Shown: positions 22,171 through 34,963, numbered from the stretch's first letter. The stretch: 64,000 bases of DNA from Melieria omissa (GCA_963971225.1 OZ020268.1:36543848-36607847); one strand, 5' to 3'. Notes: generated by a model from the letters alone, not told the origin. Program-made: numbers and translations.

Positions 22171-25100
22171 ATTTTTGGGTTAAATAATAGAAAAACAGAT
22201 CAGAATACTGGGCGGTGCTTTCTCTTAAATTATTCGGGTTTGGCGAGAGATATCCCTCAGTAACAACTTCACCCTTGAGAGCAGTTTATGAAAATAGATT
22301 AAATGTGCTTTCTGGATCTTCAACATAACTAAGAAAAACCACATAACTAACTCACAGTTACAATCACTTAACTCACATCAGAAAATAGAGCATTTATTTT
22401 AAAATCAAAATCTCCAAAATTTATTTTCATTGCTTGTTTTTGCAAAACGCTTTTTTAATCTGTCGTATGCAGCGTTTAAATTTCGTGCTTAAATTTCAAT
22501 TTTCGGCCCTCTTTCGCTTATCTATTATATAATCTATAATTATATAATCGCTCATCTATGGCCTTTCAAGGCATATGTACTTTTGCGTAGTCTCTGCTCT
22601 ACAGCGCGACCAATATGTGCAAATAGACGCTCACACATTCCTTCTGCATAAATAAGTATGTCTACCTTTGCTTATTTCGTAACCGCCAAAACAAAAAAAT
22701 TGCTGCTACAAAATAAGGTTTCAAATGACATTCGACTCAAAATTTGTACGCAACCCTTCCTTCCCACATTAAATCCTGTGTGCGCTACTGGTCCCATTGC
22801 ACAAGCTGATGGTACCAGTGTCTCAGTGCAGAAGCGGCCGCAGTACAGTGTAACACATTTGCTGGTCATGAAATGCGAAACGTCAAAAAGCGCCATTGAA
22901 CTTGCCAACCACTTTTTGCGACACACACACTTTTTGTTGCTTTCATTTGTTTTCAATCCACTGTATTTGTGTTGTTATGAATGTTTGACCTTTTTTTTTA
23001 TTTTTCAACAACAACAAATCGCGCAAAAACGGTGTTTTACTTGACCATTGCAGCAACAACATCGACGTGTCAACATCTGCCTGAATGTTAATAAAGAAAC
23101 AAACAAACAAACAAACCAAATGAACCAATCGCACAAAATGAAAATAAATCAAATAAAATTCGTTAACGTTGCGTTGTTAATTGAAAAGCATTTTACAAAC
23201 AAGTTGGGGCGAAAAAAATCACAAAAACAAACTGTGAAAAAAAAACTGAAAAAAAATCGAATTGAAAGCGACGACAAAGAGAAGCTATAAATTTTATATT
23301 TACAACATTGAAATCGCTTCACATTATAAATTCAATTTATGTCATTTGCATTTGTGACACTCAAACCGCCACAGCTGCCGCTTTTCAATTTCATGTGAAC
23401 TGCAGCAAAGTGTGTCGGCATACGGCGAATATGTTGATGCGCTGCAGTGCGGAATTAGGCCTAAATTCAGTGTTGTGATGGTGTAACCAATTTTACAGAA
23501 GGTGGCTAAGCAACAACGGGGTTTGGTCGGGTTTTGTAGTAGAGTGCAACTCGATTTGTTCGTCAAATGGCTGATGAGGATATGAAATGTTATATGATTA
23601 GTCTTTGAATTTGAACTGAGAAATGAGCAAAAAGTGGGGGTGGTTTCCTTGTGTTAAGCGTAGTTAATGACTTAATCTTAAGAATTGTTGGTGACGTGGC
23701 TACAAGTAGCTCATTAATAAGTCGTTCTCGAGCATTCGAAAAGCTTTGATTTCATGCATTTGTTTTTGTTTTTTTATATTAAACATTTTGCAGTATTTAT
23801 TGAACATTTTCTGGTGTGAATTGGCGTTTAAATTAGTTACAACACTGTTTGTTCATACATTTCGACAGATGTTGTATACGGCTGCATTGTTTCTGTTGAA
23901 ATTTACTGCTTAATGAAGCAATTCGAGCAGGCAATGCTTTTTTGTCAGTTAAATGCGGTCGCAGCTTTTTAATAGGTAAGCAAAATTGTACATTTTAGTT
24001 TCTCTGAAATATTTATCTTCATAAATAAATAATTTCTGAAAATAGTTCCGACAATTTTCACTGCGCCAACCATGGAGAATATTGTTTTTGTGTTCTAGAC
24101 TATTCAGACCATTTCAAAGTCTGTCTTGAAACCATACAGAGACAATCTCCCCTGAGGAATGTTTTGTCTTTCTATAGACACTACCTACTCGACTCTCCCT
24201 ACCTGGAGAGCCTTTCCTAAATCAAAAAAAGTAAGAGACTATAAGTCTCTTCTCTATAAGTCTCCCTGCTCTGCCACTGTGCGGCTCTCTTTAGGGTTTG
24301 GTGGAGAGCTGTAGCCTTCCTTTTCTTCAACTGCTCGGATGACCTCAGATCATTTTATATGTTAGACTTGTGAAGATTTATTTACTTGCTTAGGCCCTCC
24401 ATCAAATTCGAGTAAAGACACATTACTTCTTCTGTCTTCTGATATCACAACAAGTCGATCTGTGTCCTAAATGTCTCTTTCGGTCAGATCCCGTTTCCAG
24501 AAAGCCACTTCATACTATCCGAACCTATTGCGGCACTTTAAGATTTGCATTTTACAAACAGGTTTTAGTTCAATAATTATCTTTTTCTTTGTACTAAAAA
24601 CAGCTCATTAAAAACGTAGTTATTTCACTGCAATTGGCGCAATCAACTGTCTGCAATTTAGCGTTAATTTTTTTTGTGCAAGCACCTCTTTTTATCTGCT
24701 CAAGTACCGTTAAAAATGTTTCGCACTCAATGCAAAGTTTTTATATATTTTTTTTAGCTCTTATTTTTAAGCAAAAACACATTTACCGCATCATTTGCGC
24801 TTTTAATTGCCTTTGCACGGCTGCATCAGATTAGTTTAACTCGAATGCCGCAAGAAAATGTCGATTAGCTGTTATTTTCGCATATTTTTTTTATGATCAT
24901 TAAACTGAAAAATGAAAAACTCTTCAAGTCAAATTTCAACTACACACACAGCACCAACACTCAATAATATTGATGTTCAGTTTCTTTAAACATATAAACC
25001 GTAACGCAACGATATCAACTCATATGGCATATTTGTTGTTTGAACAAACGAGCGAAGCGAACACCTAAAAAGACGCGACTCGGCTATGGTTGTGATTATT

Positions 25101-27184
25101 TATGAAAACATTCGAGCATTTTCAAGGTGAAATGTACACTTTGTGTCGAAGGTTGCACGCATTATTGGGTTTTTCGTTGTTGTTGCTTGCTATGTTTCTT
25201 TAAGAATGGTGATTTTGATGTCATTATGACTGCGGAAAATCGAGTTGACGATTAATTTAAAAAGCATTTCAATAGACAAACAGTTTGACAGCATTCAAAC
25301 AGTGAGCCCAGTGAAACAATGAAACCAGCTGTCAATTGATACGAACGAAATATGTGAGGTGTGCATATGCAAATTTTTGTTAACTGCTCTATTTACACAA
25401 TGTTGACCTGAAATAACTACTTCATGAGTCAATTTAAATCTGATTTTCTACCATATTTTAAATAGTTAAAACACAGTTGTAGCGAGTGACAATATTTGCT
25501 GGTTTTGACCATTGTTTCCAGATACCTGAAATGACTTTCTCCTAAATTTAAAAAAATACTGAAATTTCCTTACAAAAGTAAAAACAGAAGATTTAAAATT
25601 GGCCAAATACTGAAGCTGAACACGAATATTCGGTCGGACACTACCTCTTACTATGTCCGTAAGGTTTTTAAATCTATATACAATTTTTTTAAACTTTGCA
25701 CCGAAACTTGCTTTGTTGGCCACTCTTAATTTTGCATTATTTGCAAAGCGAAATAATAAAGTTGTTTATATCCACTTTTAAATACTTGAATAAACGAAAT
25801 AATTAAAATCCCTCAACAAATATAAATTCTTATGGCCAGTAAAACTCGCAATAACCGTTTTATGTACTAACGCTTTTAATTGCTTTTTCTCCAAGCGGGC
25901 CAAAAGTAAATAAACTTTTGACTCGAAAATGAAAAATAAAACACACTCAGCTGACCCAAATTGTGGAGATTGCACAATTAAATGCCATGCAGCGCAAAGA
26001 ACTGGTCCAGAAAAAGGTTCGTACGGCAAAGGAAGCAGGCAAACACTGTTTAAGTAGTAAAAAATGTCGACATGGCCATAAACACAACAAAACACAGCAC
26101 AACGAAAACGCAGCCAGTTGACAATGCCAACCAAAACCCAACAAGGCAAAAAATCACAAAAACGCTCAATTAAAGTTAAACAAACAGATTAGGCAACGGA
26201 TTCGACTGCCAGATAGCAAGTTTCGAGATAGTCGCTTCGGCGTGTTTATCGCATAAATCCGGGTGGGTTACTTTTTGTGCGTTCGGCAACAAAGGCAACA
26301 GTGACTTTAAGCTTTCGCAAACAAACATTTGGCCCTGTTGCAGTGCTATCTGCATTTTATTAACAGTTGATGCTCATCCGAGAACGCAGTCACCTGAAAG
26401 TGAAGCGAAACTTGAGGATTGTAAGAAGAGTAAAGAAGAAGAAGCAAACCCTTTTGTCTCTGATTTGGCCATCTTCCATTTTGTGTGTGTGTGTTTTATT
26501 TATTTCCTGACGCAAAATGATTTGCTGCGACGAATCCTCAATTCCTCAATCGTCCAATGGCTACCGCGAAAATGTAGTCTGGCTTTTGTGGCATTTCGCT
26601 GTTTTATTGTTTGTGTGTTTTGACAGTAAATATGATTTTTTTTTTGCGAAAGGCCAACTTTTTTATGATTTTGCACTTTTCTTATTATGATATTATCATT
26701 TTTTGTTTGTGTCGTGCTGTCAAAAAGTATGATGTAGGAGTTTTTCTTTATTTCGCAAAGCAACAAAATAGATAAATAAATTATATTCCGCTAAGAGAGA
26801 AAGTGACAGGTGATGAAGAATCTAGCTTAGTTACAAGCTGACATTGACATTTGCCTAATATAGACGAGTCGGCACAGCAATGTTGCGATACAAAACATAA
26901 ACAAACGTCAACCAGGCGCGTGTTGAGGAAAATTGTAGCAACTTTATTTGAATTATGCTAGAAAGGAATAAAACAGAAAATATAATCAAAATATTGTAAT
27001 TTTCATATTTTAAGCAGCACCAATCAACTGAAAAAAATTAAAAATTTATGCATATAAAATTATTTTAAATAAGAATAAGCATCGCCACCGGCCAGAGCTT
27101 TTATGCTAATGAAATCTTTGATAATAGTTACCAATTATTCATAAAATTCCCTAAAGAAGTTAAGTCGATAGGGCAGTTAGGTTG
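22171..27184. other. Long noncoding stretch, mixed AT-rich and single-copy-looking
   Basis: Segments near 22600-23560, 24580-25380 and 25780-26480 are GC-richer and look like host intronic or regulatory DNA. Their open frames show no domain. An AT-rich part at 24100-24570 contains repeated AGTCTC-type motifs. 26480-27180 is AT-rich. No gene or RNA was recognised. Confidence 0.4.
25590..25655 (-). repeat. Terminal fragment of the 20993-type TIR element
   Basis: On the minus strand the sequence AGTGTCCGACCGAATATTCG (ending near 25643), followed by a CAGTATTTGGCC-like stretch, matches the first 45 or so bases of the element starting at 20993. The other end was not found. Confidence 0.6.
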
Positions 27185-27440
27185 TTGAAGAAGAACACCT
27201 CGAGAAGTCGTGTTCTCATTTTTTCATTCTGACAAGAAATAGCACTCTTAGGCCATGACGGCCCATTGTTATACCACATGAAGTCGAACATAAGACCACT
27301 CAAAAGTTGAACCAGTAAGAGTTTCTAACGAAGCTTAGAAGACAGCGAATGGTCTTATAAGCTTAACTGCCCAGACTATCGAAGAAGACAAGATTCAGAA
27401 TAGACAATTGACAGATTTTTCACCTTCATCCTCATGTATC
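27185..27440 (-). mobile_element. Relic of LINE 3' end, same family as 2751-3125
   Basis: On the minus strand the order CTTCTTCGATAGTCT, ATAAGACCATTCGC, GTCTTCTAAGCTTCGTT, CATGTGGTATAACAATGGGC and GGCCTAAGAGTGCT matches, with substitutions, 2940-3080 of the plus strand. The reading frame is broken. The terminal ACCT repeats are not preserved. This is a second, older copy of the same LINE 3' region. Confidence 0.7.
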
Positions 27441-27654
27441 ATTAAGCAGTTTCAAGAGTAATGATTAAAATGTTGTCTTTGCTCAGCTGTCTTTGGTTCA
27501 GTGGAAATCGTTGTTGCGAAAATTGTTTTGTTAGAATATTGCAAAAGTTCCTTTTAGCCGAATTCTATAAGGCAGAAAAGGCACTAAAGGTCTGAAGTGG
27601 CAACATTTGGAATATGAACAACAATGTTCTGACCACTAGTCGAATCACCTGATA
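27441..27654. other. Spacer between LINE relic and mariner
   Basis: AT-rich unique-looking sequence. Nothing recognised. Confidence 0.4.
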
Positions 27655-28605
27655 TACATTGTGACCGAAAAGTTTCCGGAAATTCTCATTTAAAATTCGA
27701 GCGCTGTATATTTTTCGATATTTTAAGTTTCTGTAGGTTGGTAGCACTGTCCTTAATTACTATGCCAAAAATGAGCGCGATCTGTCAGACAGTTTGTTTA
27801 CGGCAGCTGTTGAAACCAGTTCACCTCAGTAGTGCGTTGCGATTTTGTTGAGAATTTTCTTCAAAATGAGTACCGTGAACAGGTCTCTTTGGACGTGCTT
27901 GATCGTGCCAATTCCGATCCAACTTTCATGGAACGCATCATAACTGGTGCCGAGACATGGGTCTACGAGTACGACATGCAAACAAGCCAACAATCATCGG
28001 AATGGAGAGGAAAAGACGAGCCGAAACTGAAAAAACCACGCCAAAGTCGCTCGAAAATCAAGGTAATGCTGATTGTTTTCTTCGACATTCGTAGTGTGGT
28101 GCATCATGAATTCGTCCCTGAAGGAAAAACAGTCGGTAAAGACTATTATTTGACTGTTTTAAGACGTTTGCCTGAAAATATCCGCCGTAAACGGCCTCAA
28201 TTGTGGAAGGATAATTCATGGATTTTTCATGACGATAATGCTCCCTCGCACCGAGTCAACATTATCAATGATTTTAAGGCCAAACATTCAATAAATACCA
28301 TCGAACAGCCACCGTATTCACCTGATCTTGCACCGTGTGACTTTTTCCTGTTTCCCAAACTCAAATTACCACTCAGAGGAACGCGTTTTGAATCCATAGA
28401 AGACGTAAAACAGAATTCGCAGAGGGAACTCAAAGCCATACCGGAAAGCGCCTATAAAAAATGTTTTGATGATTGGAAGAAACGTTGGCATATGTGTATC
28501 GCTTCTAATGGAGCATATTTTGAAGGAGATAAAATAAATATTGATGAAGATTAAGAATTTTGCGTTTTAATTAAAATTTCCGGAAACTTTTCGGTCACAA
28601 GGTAT
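27655..28605 (+). mobile_element. Internally deleted mariner element
   Basis: The ends TTGTGACCGAAAAGTTTCCG (27659) and CGGAAACTTTTCGGTCACAA (to 28600) are perfect inverted repeats. Including the neighbouring TATAC(A/C), the inverted match extends to TA on both sides (about 27653 and 28605), giving the TA target duplication expected for Tc1/mariner. The total of about 950 bp is short of the usual 1.3 kb, matching a missing N-terminal part of the transposase. Confidence 0.9.
27832..28554 (+). pseudogene. Mariner transposase, N-terminally deleted, first catalytic Asp mutated
   Basis: This is a cut-and-paste transposase of the mariner DD34D family. The visible 240 residues include ITGAETWVYEYD (residues about 37-48), WIFHDDNAPSHR (about 129-140) with the second catalytic Asp, and PPYSPDLAPCDFFLFPKLK (about 159-177) with the third. 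The spacing fits D34D. In the family the first motif reads TGDE; here Asp is replaced by Ala, so catalysis should be lost. Intact proteins have about 345 residues with a helix-turn-helix region first. That region is missing apart from a possible MPKMSAICQT-like start near 27762. The frame ends naturally before the right TIR. The preceding ATG at 27832 is only the first in the open frame and need not be used. Confidence 0.9.
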
Positions 28606-28631
28606 ATTTGATCAACGAAACCAATACTAGG

Positions 28632-29225
28632 TTAGGTAAGGTTACAATGGCTGGATATCAGATGGCTGTTTCTGTTAGGTCCTGGGATGCGTTTCTTACT
28701 TCTGCAAAGTGCTGGACAGTGACAGAGGAGATGCTGTACGCTTTCGCTCCAACGCTCCTGAGCTGTTCTGGAGTGAAGTCTGAATGTTGCCAGCGACGTA
28801 CCTACCGTCTCCTTGTCGGGAAAAATATGGGTGGTCGTGTCTTTCCTGGCCAGCTCGTCCGCTTTGCAGTTACCTTCAATGTTACGGTGTCCAGGCACCC
28901 AGATTAGGTGAATACTGTAGTGCTTGTCCATCTTGTTTAGAGATCTGCGGCACTCAGTGAGTGTCTTTGTGTTGTCCACGCACGAGTCCAGAGCTTTCAA
29001 CGCAGCTTGACTGTCAGAGAAGATGAATACTTGCTTCCTTCTGTTAGGTGTTGGGTTCAGGTGCAGAGTGGCCTCCTGGATGGCGATCATCTCCGCCTGA
29101 TATACACTGCAGTGATTCGGAAGTCGGAAAGAGACTTCAATCTTCAGGTCTGGGGAGAAAACGCCTCCTCCAACTTTCCGTCCAGCCTAGATCCGTCAGT
29201 GAAAAAGTTGATCGCATCTCGTATC
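28632..29225 (-). pseudogene. LINE RNase H domain and C-terminal tail
   Basis: The minus strand encodes FFTDGSRLDGK (about 29185-29215, first catalytic Asp). A one-base frameshift then leads to VGGGVFSPDLKIEVSF, YQAEMIAIQEA (catalytic Glu), VFIFSDSQAALKALD (second Asp, residue 26 of the frame starting at 29090) and IWVPGHRNIEGNCKADELAR (His and last Asp, residues 63-82). The C-terminus has HLLCHCPALCRSKKRIPGPN and NSHLISSHCNLT before the stop. All four acidic positions are present, but the frameshift and separation from the polymerase make it a pseudogene. Confidence 0.88.
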
Positions 29226-29227
29226 TT

Positions 29228-30262
29228 CGGAGGTCGATCGGCCACTACTGTCTGTTCGGTATGGATACATCATATTCTTTGTTCAAGGCCAAAGCAGGTA
29301 TACAATAGTCTGTATTTAGGAAATTTTTTCCCAGGATGAGCGAGTGTCCAAAACTTCCCATGTGCCAAAACCTAGACTCCCTTAGTCTTAGGGAAGCCAG
29401 TGCGATCTCCTGAGCTATAATGTCAAGAGGAGGCAAGTGAAGAATCGTGTTTAGAGCATTAGTGGGGGTAGAACAAAGTGCTCCACTAATGCATATCTCT
29501 GCACTTCTTTGCACCCTGTGCAACTGCTTCAGCGTCGTTGACTTCTTAGTTGCTGGCCACCATACAATTACCCCGTAGAGTAGAATTGGTCGTACTATGG
29601 TTCTATATATCCAGTAGGTAATTTTGGGGTAGAAACCCCATGATGTGCCTATTGTGTTTTTGCAAGTAAATAGCGTTGTAGCCGCTTTCTTGATGCGCTC
29701 CATTACGTTTTCATTCCAGAGCAACTTCTTGTCAAGAATGACCCCCAGGTAGCTTGCCTTGTCGCTAAGGGTGAGATCTACACCTCCCGATCGGGGAGGG
29801 GTAATGGAAGGAGTGCTATATTGTCTAGTGAAAAGTACTAGCTCAGTTTTAGCCGGGTTTACAGCGAGTCCACAGCAGCTCGCCCGAGTTGAGACGGTGT
29901 GAAGGGCTGATTCCATGATATCGGCCAGCGTTTGAGGGAATTTTCCTTGGACAATTACTGCAACGTCGTCCTCATAAGCGATAACCTTGAAACCCTCCGC
30001 TTCCATGCGCTGCAAAAGCTGGTTGACTGTTGCAACCGACAGGAACGGAGAGAGGGGTACTCTCCTTGTGGAGTACCTCTATTAACAAACCTTGCGAACC
30101 GTGGCACTCCCTATCTCCGAGTTGATCGCCCTGCAGGTGATCAATTGGCAGATTAACCGGACCAGGGACTCGTCGACTCGCAGGCTCGTTAGGGCCGAAG
30201 TGATAGCCTCTGGTAGGACATTATAAAAGCCCCTGCTATATCAAGGAATGCTACCAAGCTTA
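29228..30262 (-). pseudogene. LINE reverse transcriptase fragment
   Basis: The fragment starts at motif A (FLDIAGAF, about 30222-30250). After frameshifts come RGTPQG (about 30070-30090) and VNQLLQRMEAEGFKV, then IAYEDDVAV near 29965-29985. The catalytic box is usually YADD, and here it is YEDD. CGLAVNPAKTELVLF follows, then YLGVILDKKLLW and RPILLYGVIVWWPAT, all standard motifs of this reverse transcriptase group. A long intact frame runs from 30015 to a stop at 29245 after VSIPNRQ, where the polyprotein would normally continue into RNase H. At least two frameshifts upstream (near 30225 and 30070) and the stop show it is dead. Confidence 0.85.
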
Positions 30263-30290
30263 ATAGATAGAAGCCCTACAGGAAGAGTCT

Positions 30291-33200
30291 GAAAAGAAAA
30301 AATGCTTAGTTTGTTTAGAGCCTTTTCTTTAGCCAAGAAGTGGAACATATTGTGTCGATGTTTCCTACGATTGCATAGAGTAAGTTCGGGTAATGTGATC
30401 TACATGTTTGTTTTACGGCGATTCCCAACACTTTCATGAAAAACACTGAAAAATATCCAAATTTTGACATCTGATAAAAATGGGAGGAAATGTGATATAG
30501 CCGAAGTAACGTTATTTAACAGACCTATTGGTTTTAAACTTCTATCAATAGTTTAAAATTTTTTTAACAGCTGATCTGATCTGATGTTGATCCATGAGCG
30601 ATCTGTAGCTGCATACTACATGTTTCACAAACATTCAAAAGTCGTTCACATAGTTCACAAAGATTAATGCATTCGTATGCAGTAATGTAGTGATTTCAAT
30701 AAATATTTAATAAATTTAAAAAAAAAATTTTAAATCTAAATAATAAATTAAAATTATTAAATAAATAAATGATTTCATAAAATCACTCGTTATGATGATG
30801 AATAAGCTTTAAAGAGTGTAAACAAACTTTCAATTTTATACCTTTTAAAACTCATTAAATCCTGTGCGCACGCTCCTGTCATCGTTTACCTTGTTATTGT
30901 AGCCTCTGAAAAAGCTGCCGCGCACAGTGTGAACTGTAAGCCTATAAAAGGGTATCACACAATCGCTTGCCACCTGCATATGGAAACGTCGAAGGTTGAC
31001 TGCAGCGCCATCTGAATTTCGCCTAAAGTGGATTTTCCATTTCGGTACAAGTTGAAAAAAAATCTGTCTTTTATGTTGTTAATTTTTACGAATCACTAAT
31101 ATGGTTTATTTTTATTTTTTGGCAAACAGGGCATACTTGAAATACGGCTTGAAAGGATGGGATTAATTTTAAGTTATTTACTTTAACAACTGACGACCCG
31201 GTTTTTGATTGCATCATCGCGAAAAATGTGTCAACTCAAAACTGTGCTGCCACTATTTCATTTTGTCATTATGAAAGCAACCATGTCAGGCATAATTGTG
31301 TATTGTTTATGCTGCAGATTGAACAACAACAAAAACTCAAAGAGCGATACTTAAATATAAAAACAAGGAATGGCAAAAAAATTGCTTTGATGCTGCGCAG
31401 GTGCAAAAGTAAATTGGCTATGCCAATAAGAAATGATTGCAGTGTCTCGAAAATGGAAATTATATACCGGCGTTTTATACATATGTACATAAATATGTAG
31501 GTGTGTATGCATTTAGTGCTACCTGCATGGCAAAATTATTATGAACAACCAAATAAACTTCATTGAAACGGCACAGCCTAACCTTGAACTCCAAACAAAA
31601 ACGATTTTGGGTTTTTATTTGAGTGATGTTGTGCCTAAAGAAGTTTGTCGCTACGCACAAAAAGTACTCGTATACATTGCCCCTCGAGAACCGACTTAGT
31701 CATCCGTATTTTCTTCCGCATAGTCACCCAGCCTGCCTGCCGGCTCTTGGCTTCACTCTCACGCTCTGCCTGCACTCGGTGGCTGGCAGTGTTTGTCGAA
31801 TCCATTGGTTGTAGTTGCTTTGTTGATTTGATTTCTCCATTCGCTGCACAATCTCGGGAAGCATTTTCAAAGACAGGCAGGTAAAAATCAAATCAAATCA
31901 GCAGAAAGGCCCATACGAATGAAGTCACCAAAGAAAAGAACGCAATCGAGCCGATCGTGGCAAGAAAAGGCACAAACAAGAGCAACACTGAGCACGAGAA
32001 GCCGAGCAGCAGCTGTGGCTGATATTTTTACACGGCTTCCACAGAATGTTACGCTATACGACTGCGCGCCGATATCTGCTCAGTTGCGCCCAGATATCTA
32101 TGACTGGCGAAGTGCAGGAAGCATCGGAAAGCCAAAAAGAAGTGAAGAAAAGATAAAAACGTGGAAAAACGCTCACATAATGAAACATAAGTAAATAAAG
32201 CAATGCCTGTCAGGCAGACAGCATGATTCACACAATTGTGTTTTATTTGGATTTTTTCTTATTATAACTTTCATTGTGAAGCGTTGCGTTGCCTGTCGCA
32301 TTGGCTACGCCAAGACGAGCAATTCCAGGAAAGTCTGCAAGCGGCACAATTGCGGCTCACACGGGCTGTCTGCGAATGCAGTCTTTATGTGCTCTTAAGC
32401 GTCTATGAGCGAGTGAACATACATGCACATAAACATATACACATTCATACATAGATTACATACCCATAAGGCCTGCGACTGGAGGCGTTTGCTTACCTTT
32501 TTGCCTTGTCCCAGCATCGCATTCAATGTCGACATACGCAAACGACCATTCATCTGTTCTCACTGCTTTTCCTACTTTGTTCTTGTTGTTGTTTTTAATT
32601 TGGTACCTTTCTTCTATATATAATGTTGTTGTTATGGTAAGGTGTTAGTTGCTGCATTGTTGCACAGCTTCTTGCCTGGGTTTTTTAAGTCGTTTGCTCC
32701 TCTTCGCATTGGGTTCTTCTTCTTATTGAGTAATGAGAAATGCTGTTTTCTTGTGTGTGTTTGTGAACCTGTCGTTAGAACTAATCTGACCTGTTGTACG
32801 CCGTAATCTCTTTTTAGTTACGAGCAGCTGATATGATCTTTTGTTGGTATTTTCGTATGGCTTTAGCTAAGCGTGCACCAGCTGCTTTGTCTGTAGATTT
32901 GTTGCAGATAATTGCTGAACGCAAAGTACTATATCCATAACACCGATTCATAGCAGATGTTCAAATTGTCTTTTATACAAAATTCAAATGCCACATGACC
33001 CCAGCAACAAAATTCATTCTACGGTGATTTTGTTGGGTTGTTTGCTTATTATTTTTAATCTAATTTTCTTACCTACAAATTGTATTTTTTAAATTAAATT
33101 AAAAAAAATCTATAAGGTTTAGAAAATTACTTTTGATGGAGCTTACAAAAATACTTATTAAAAATACATAAGTATATACGCAGAAATACAAAATTACTGA

Positions 33201-33774
33201 AAAAATATTCACACATTGTCAATCAAGGTTGTGTTGAAAAGTTCTCAAGCCGAGCCTGAAATGACACCAGGAGGTGCAATTTTTGACTGATATTTTAGCT
33301 ACAGTACTATCACTGACTAAGTTGTTTGTTTATATAAAAATGTTAGTAAATGTTTACTTTTATTTCAAGTATAATTCGTAGGTCTTTGTCTGAAACAGTC
33401 TTCTGACGCTATTTTTGATCCATAGTTGTCAAACGCTGCATCCAGTTAGAAATCAGGCAGAAATCTTGTTGTAAAATATTGCGTACTTATTCCGTTGACA
33501 TTACAGTGGTAACATCGATCTGATCCCCTTTTAATCTGTAGTCCTTTACGACGGTTTTATGAATTTCTTTATCAGTTTGGCAGTAGTCACAATTTCTCTG
33601 TCCAGATAGTTTACTCTTTTACCTTTATTCTTCCATTATTAAGAAATATCAAGCATCGGTCTGGCAAAGATTTTAAAGCTTAGATTGTCCTTGTCCCATG
33701 AGCCCATAAAGAACAAAAATTCTCTAACTGGTCACAATATATAACACCCTTTTACAATTCTGATCTTACTTCAT
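30291..33774. other. Noncoding DNA with single-copy-looking islands
   Basis: 30291-30840 is AT-rich. 30840-32650 is GC-richer with CA and CAA tracts; frames such as the one at 31919-32194 (Arg/Lys-rich) show no domain. 32650-33774 is AT-rich. Nothing recognised. Confidence 0.4.
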
Positions 33775-33945
33775 TTTATCTAGTCTAATCTAATCTAATC
33801 TAATCTAATTAAATCTAATCGAATCTAATCTAATCTTATCTAATCCAGTATTTTCTAATTTAATCTAATCTTATATAATCTAATATTTTTTTAATTTAAT
33901 CTAATCTAATCTAATCTTATCTAATATTTTCTAATTTATTCTTAT
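33775..33945. repeat. TAATC pentanucleotide satellite tract
   Basis: CTAAT/TAATC repeats run almost uninterrupted at 33781-33845 and in degenerate form to about 33945. It lies directly beside the Helitron. Confidence 0.9.
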
Positions 33946-33949
33946 TTCA

Positions 33950-34885
33950 TTTATAATTGCCCAGCCCAAACCGCTAAAGCCACAAACATGAAATTTAAAT
34001 TGTGGGTACATCTTGAAAATTAACCTCCGCTAAGATGGGATTTTTTTAAATTCGGGGTCTAAAAGGGCCAAACATGGTTTTAGGTGTTATATGAATTATA
34101 TGAATAGACGGTCTATTGATTTAAAATTTAGTGAAAACACTTCAAATAAAAAATAATTTCATACGCTTTTTTAATTTTTTCGAAAATTAAAAATGTAAAG
34201 GGTTATTTAATGGGTTAAGGTGCATATACGGGAAGACTACGACAAAACCATGAACCGTTGGGCCTATTGACATCAAAGGTGGTTAAAACACTTGAAATAA
34301 AAAATAATTCGACACGTGTTTTTCATTTTTCTGAAAATCAGAACAAAAAGCGGTCAACCAACGGTTAAAAGTTTGTATTAAGAAACATAACTTCAAACTT
34401 GGTGAAAGTACTCTTAGTGAGAAATAATTTGACACGTATTTTTTATTTTTTCGAAATTCAAAATCTGACGGGGTCAACAATTGGTTAAAAGTTTATACGC
34501 AGAAACATGATTTTTTAAGCCTTTTGACTTCAAACTTAGTGAAAACACTTAACATGCGATACGTGTTTTTCACTTTTTCGAAAATCAAAATCTGAAGGTG
34601 TTAACTATAGGTTTAGAGTTTATACGAAGAAACAAGGTTTTATAGGCCTTTTATGGTGAAGAACTCAATTTTTCCAAATCTAAAATCTAACGTTGTCTAT
34701 AATGGGTTGAAAGTTTGTATGGAGACAACATTTTATGGACCTTTTGACTTCATGATATGGAGAAAAAACTTCAAATGAGAAATTATCAGATAAGTATTTT
34801 TTCATAAAAATCTAACCGGATCAACATAGGGTTCAGAAAAAATTAAAAACTTAAACTTGTGATTAAAGCTGCGGGGCAGCGCTAG
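33950..34885 (+). mobile_element. Nonautonomous Helitron with central tandem repeats
   Basis: The 3' end is diagnostic: GCTGC GGG GCAGC forms a short GC hairpin at 34868-34880, directly followed by GCTAG (to 34885) and then T. Helitrons end in CTRR after such a hairpin and insert between A and T. Upstream, a degenerate unit of about 120-160 bp recurs about five times (34135-34800), marked by AAAAATAATTT, ACACGTGTTTTT, GGTCAACAA, GGTTAAAAGTTT and CTTTTGACTTCAAACTTAG. This resembles the central tandem repeats of DINE-1/HINE-type Helitrons in flies. The 5' TC end is uncertain. No Rep/helicase is encoded. Confidence 0.75.
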
Positions 34886-34963
34886 TCTGATACAAAATTA
34901 TTTTATCCAAAGTAATCTAATCTTCTTCTTCTTGACTAGCACGACAGCCCGATTACGAGACTA

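Larger units (their letters stand above)
28609..30290 (-). mobile_element. 5'-truncated LINE with RT and RNase H (I/R1/LOA-like)
   Basis: The minus strand reads through the palm and thumb of a reverse transcriptase, an RNase H domain and a C-terminal cysteine-rich tail in one order, with several frameshifts. The 3' end is near 28609 with CCTTACCTAACCTA. The 5' break lies about 30260-30290, just upstream of the motif FLDIAGAF. It is a different family from the LINE ends at 2.8, 4.0 and 27.2 kb, because the 3' tail differs. Confidence 0.85.

Noticed and set aside
28608..29339. Plus-strand frames over the LINE
   Set aside because: Antisense of RNase H and reverse transcriptase motifs, which read clearly on the minus strand.
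31919..32194. Basic 91-codon frame
   Set aside because: No domain, and an antisense frame of similar length overlaps it.
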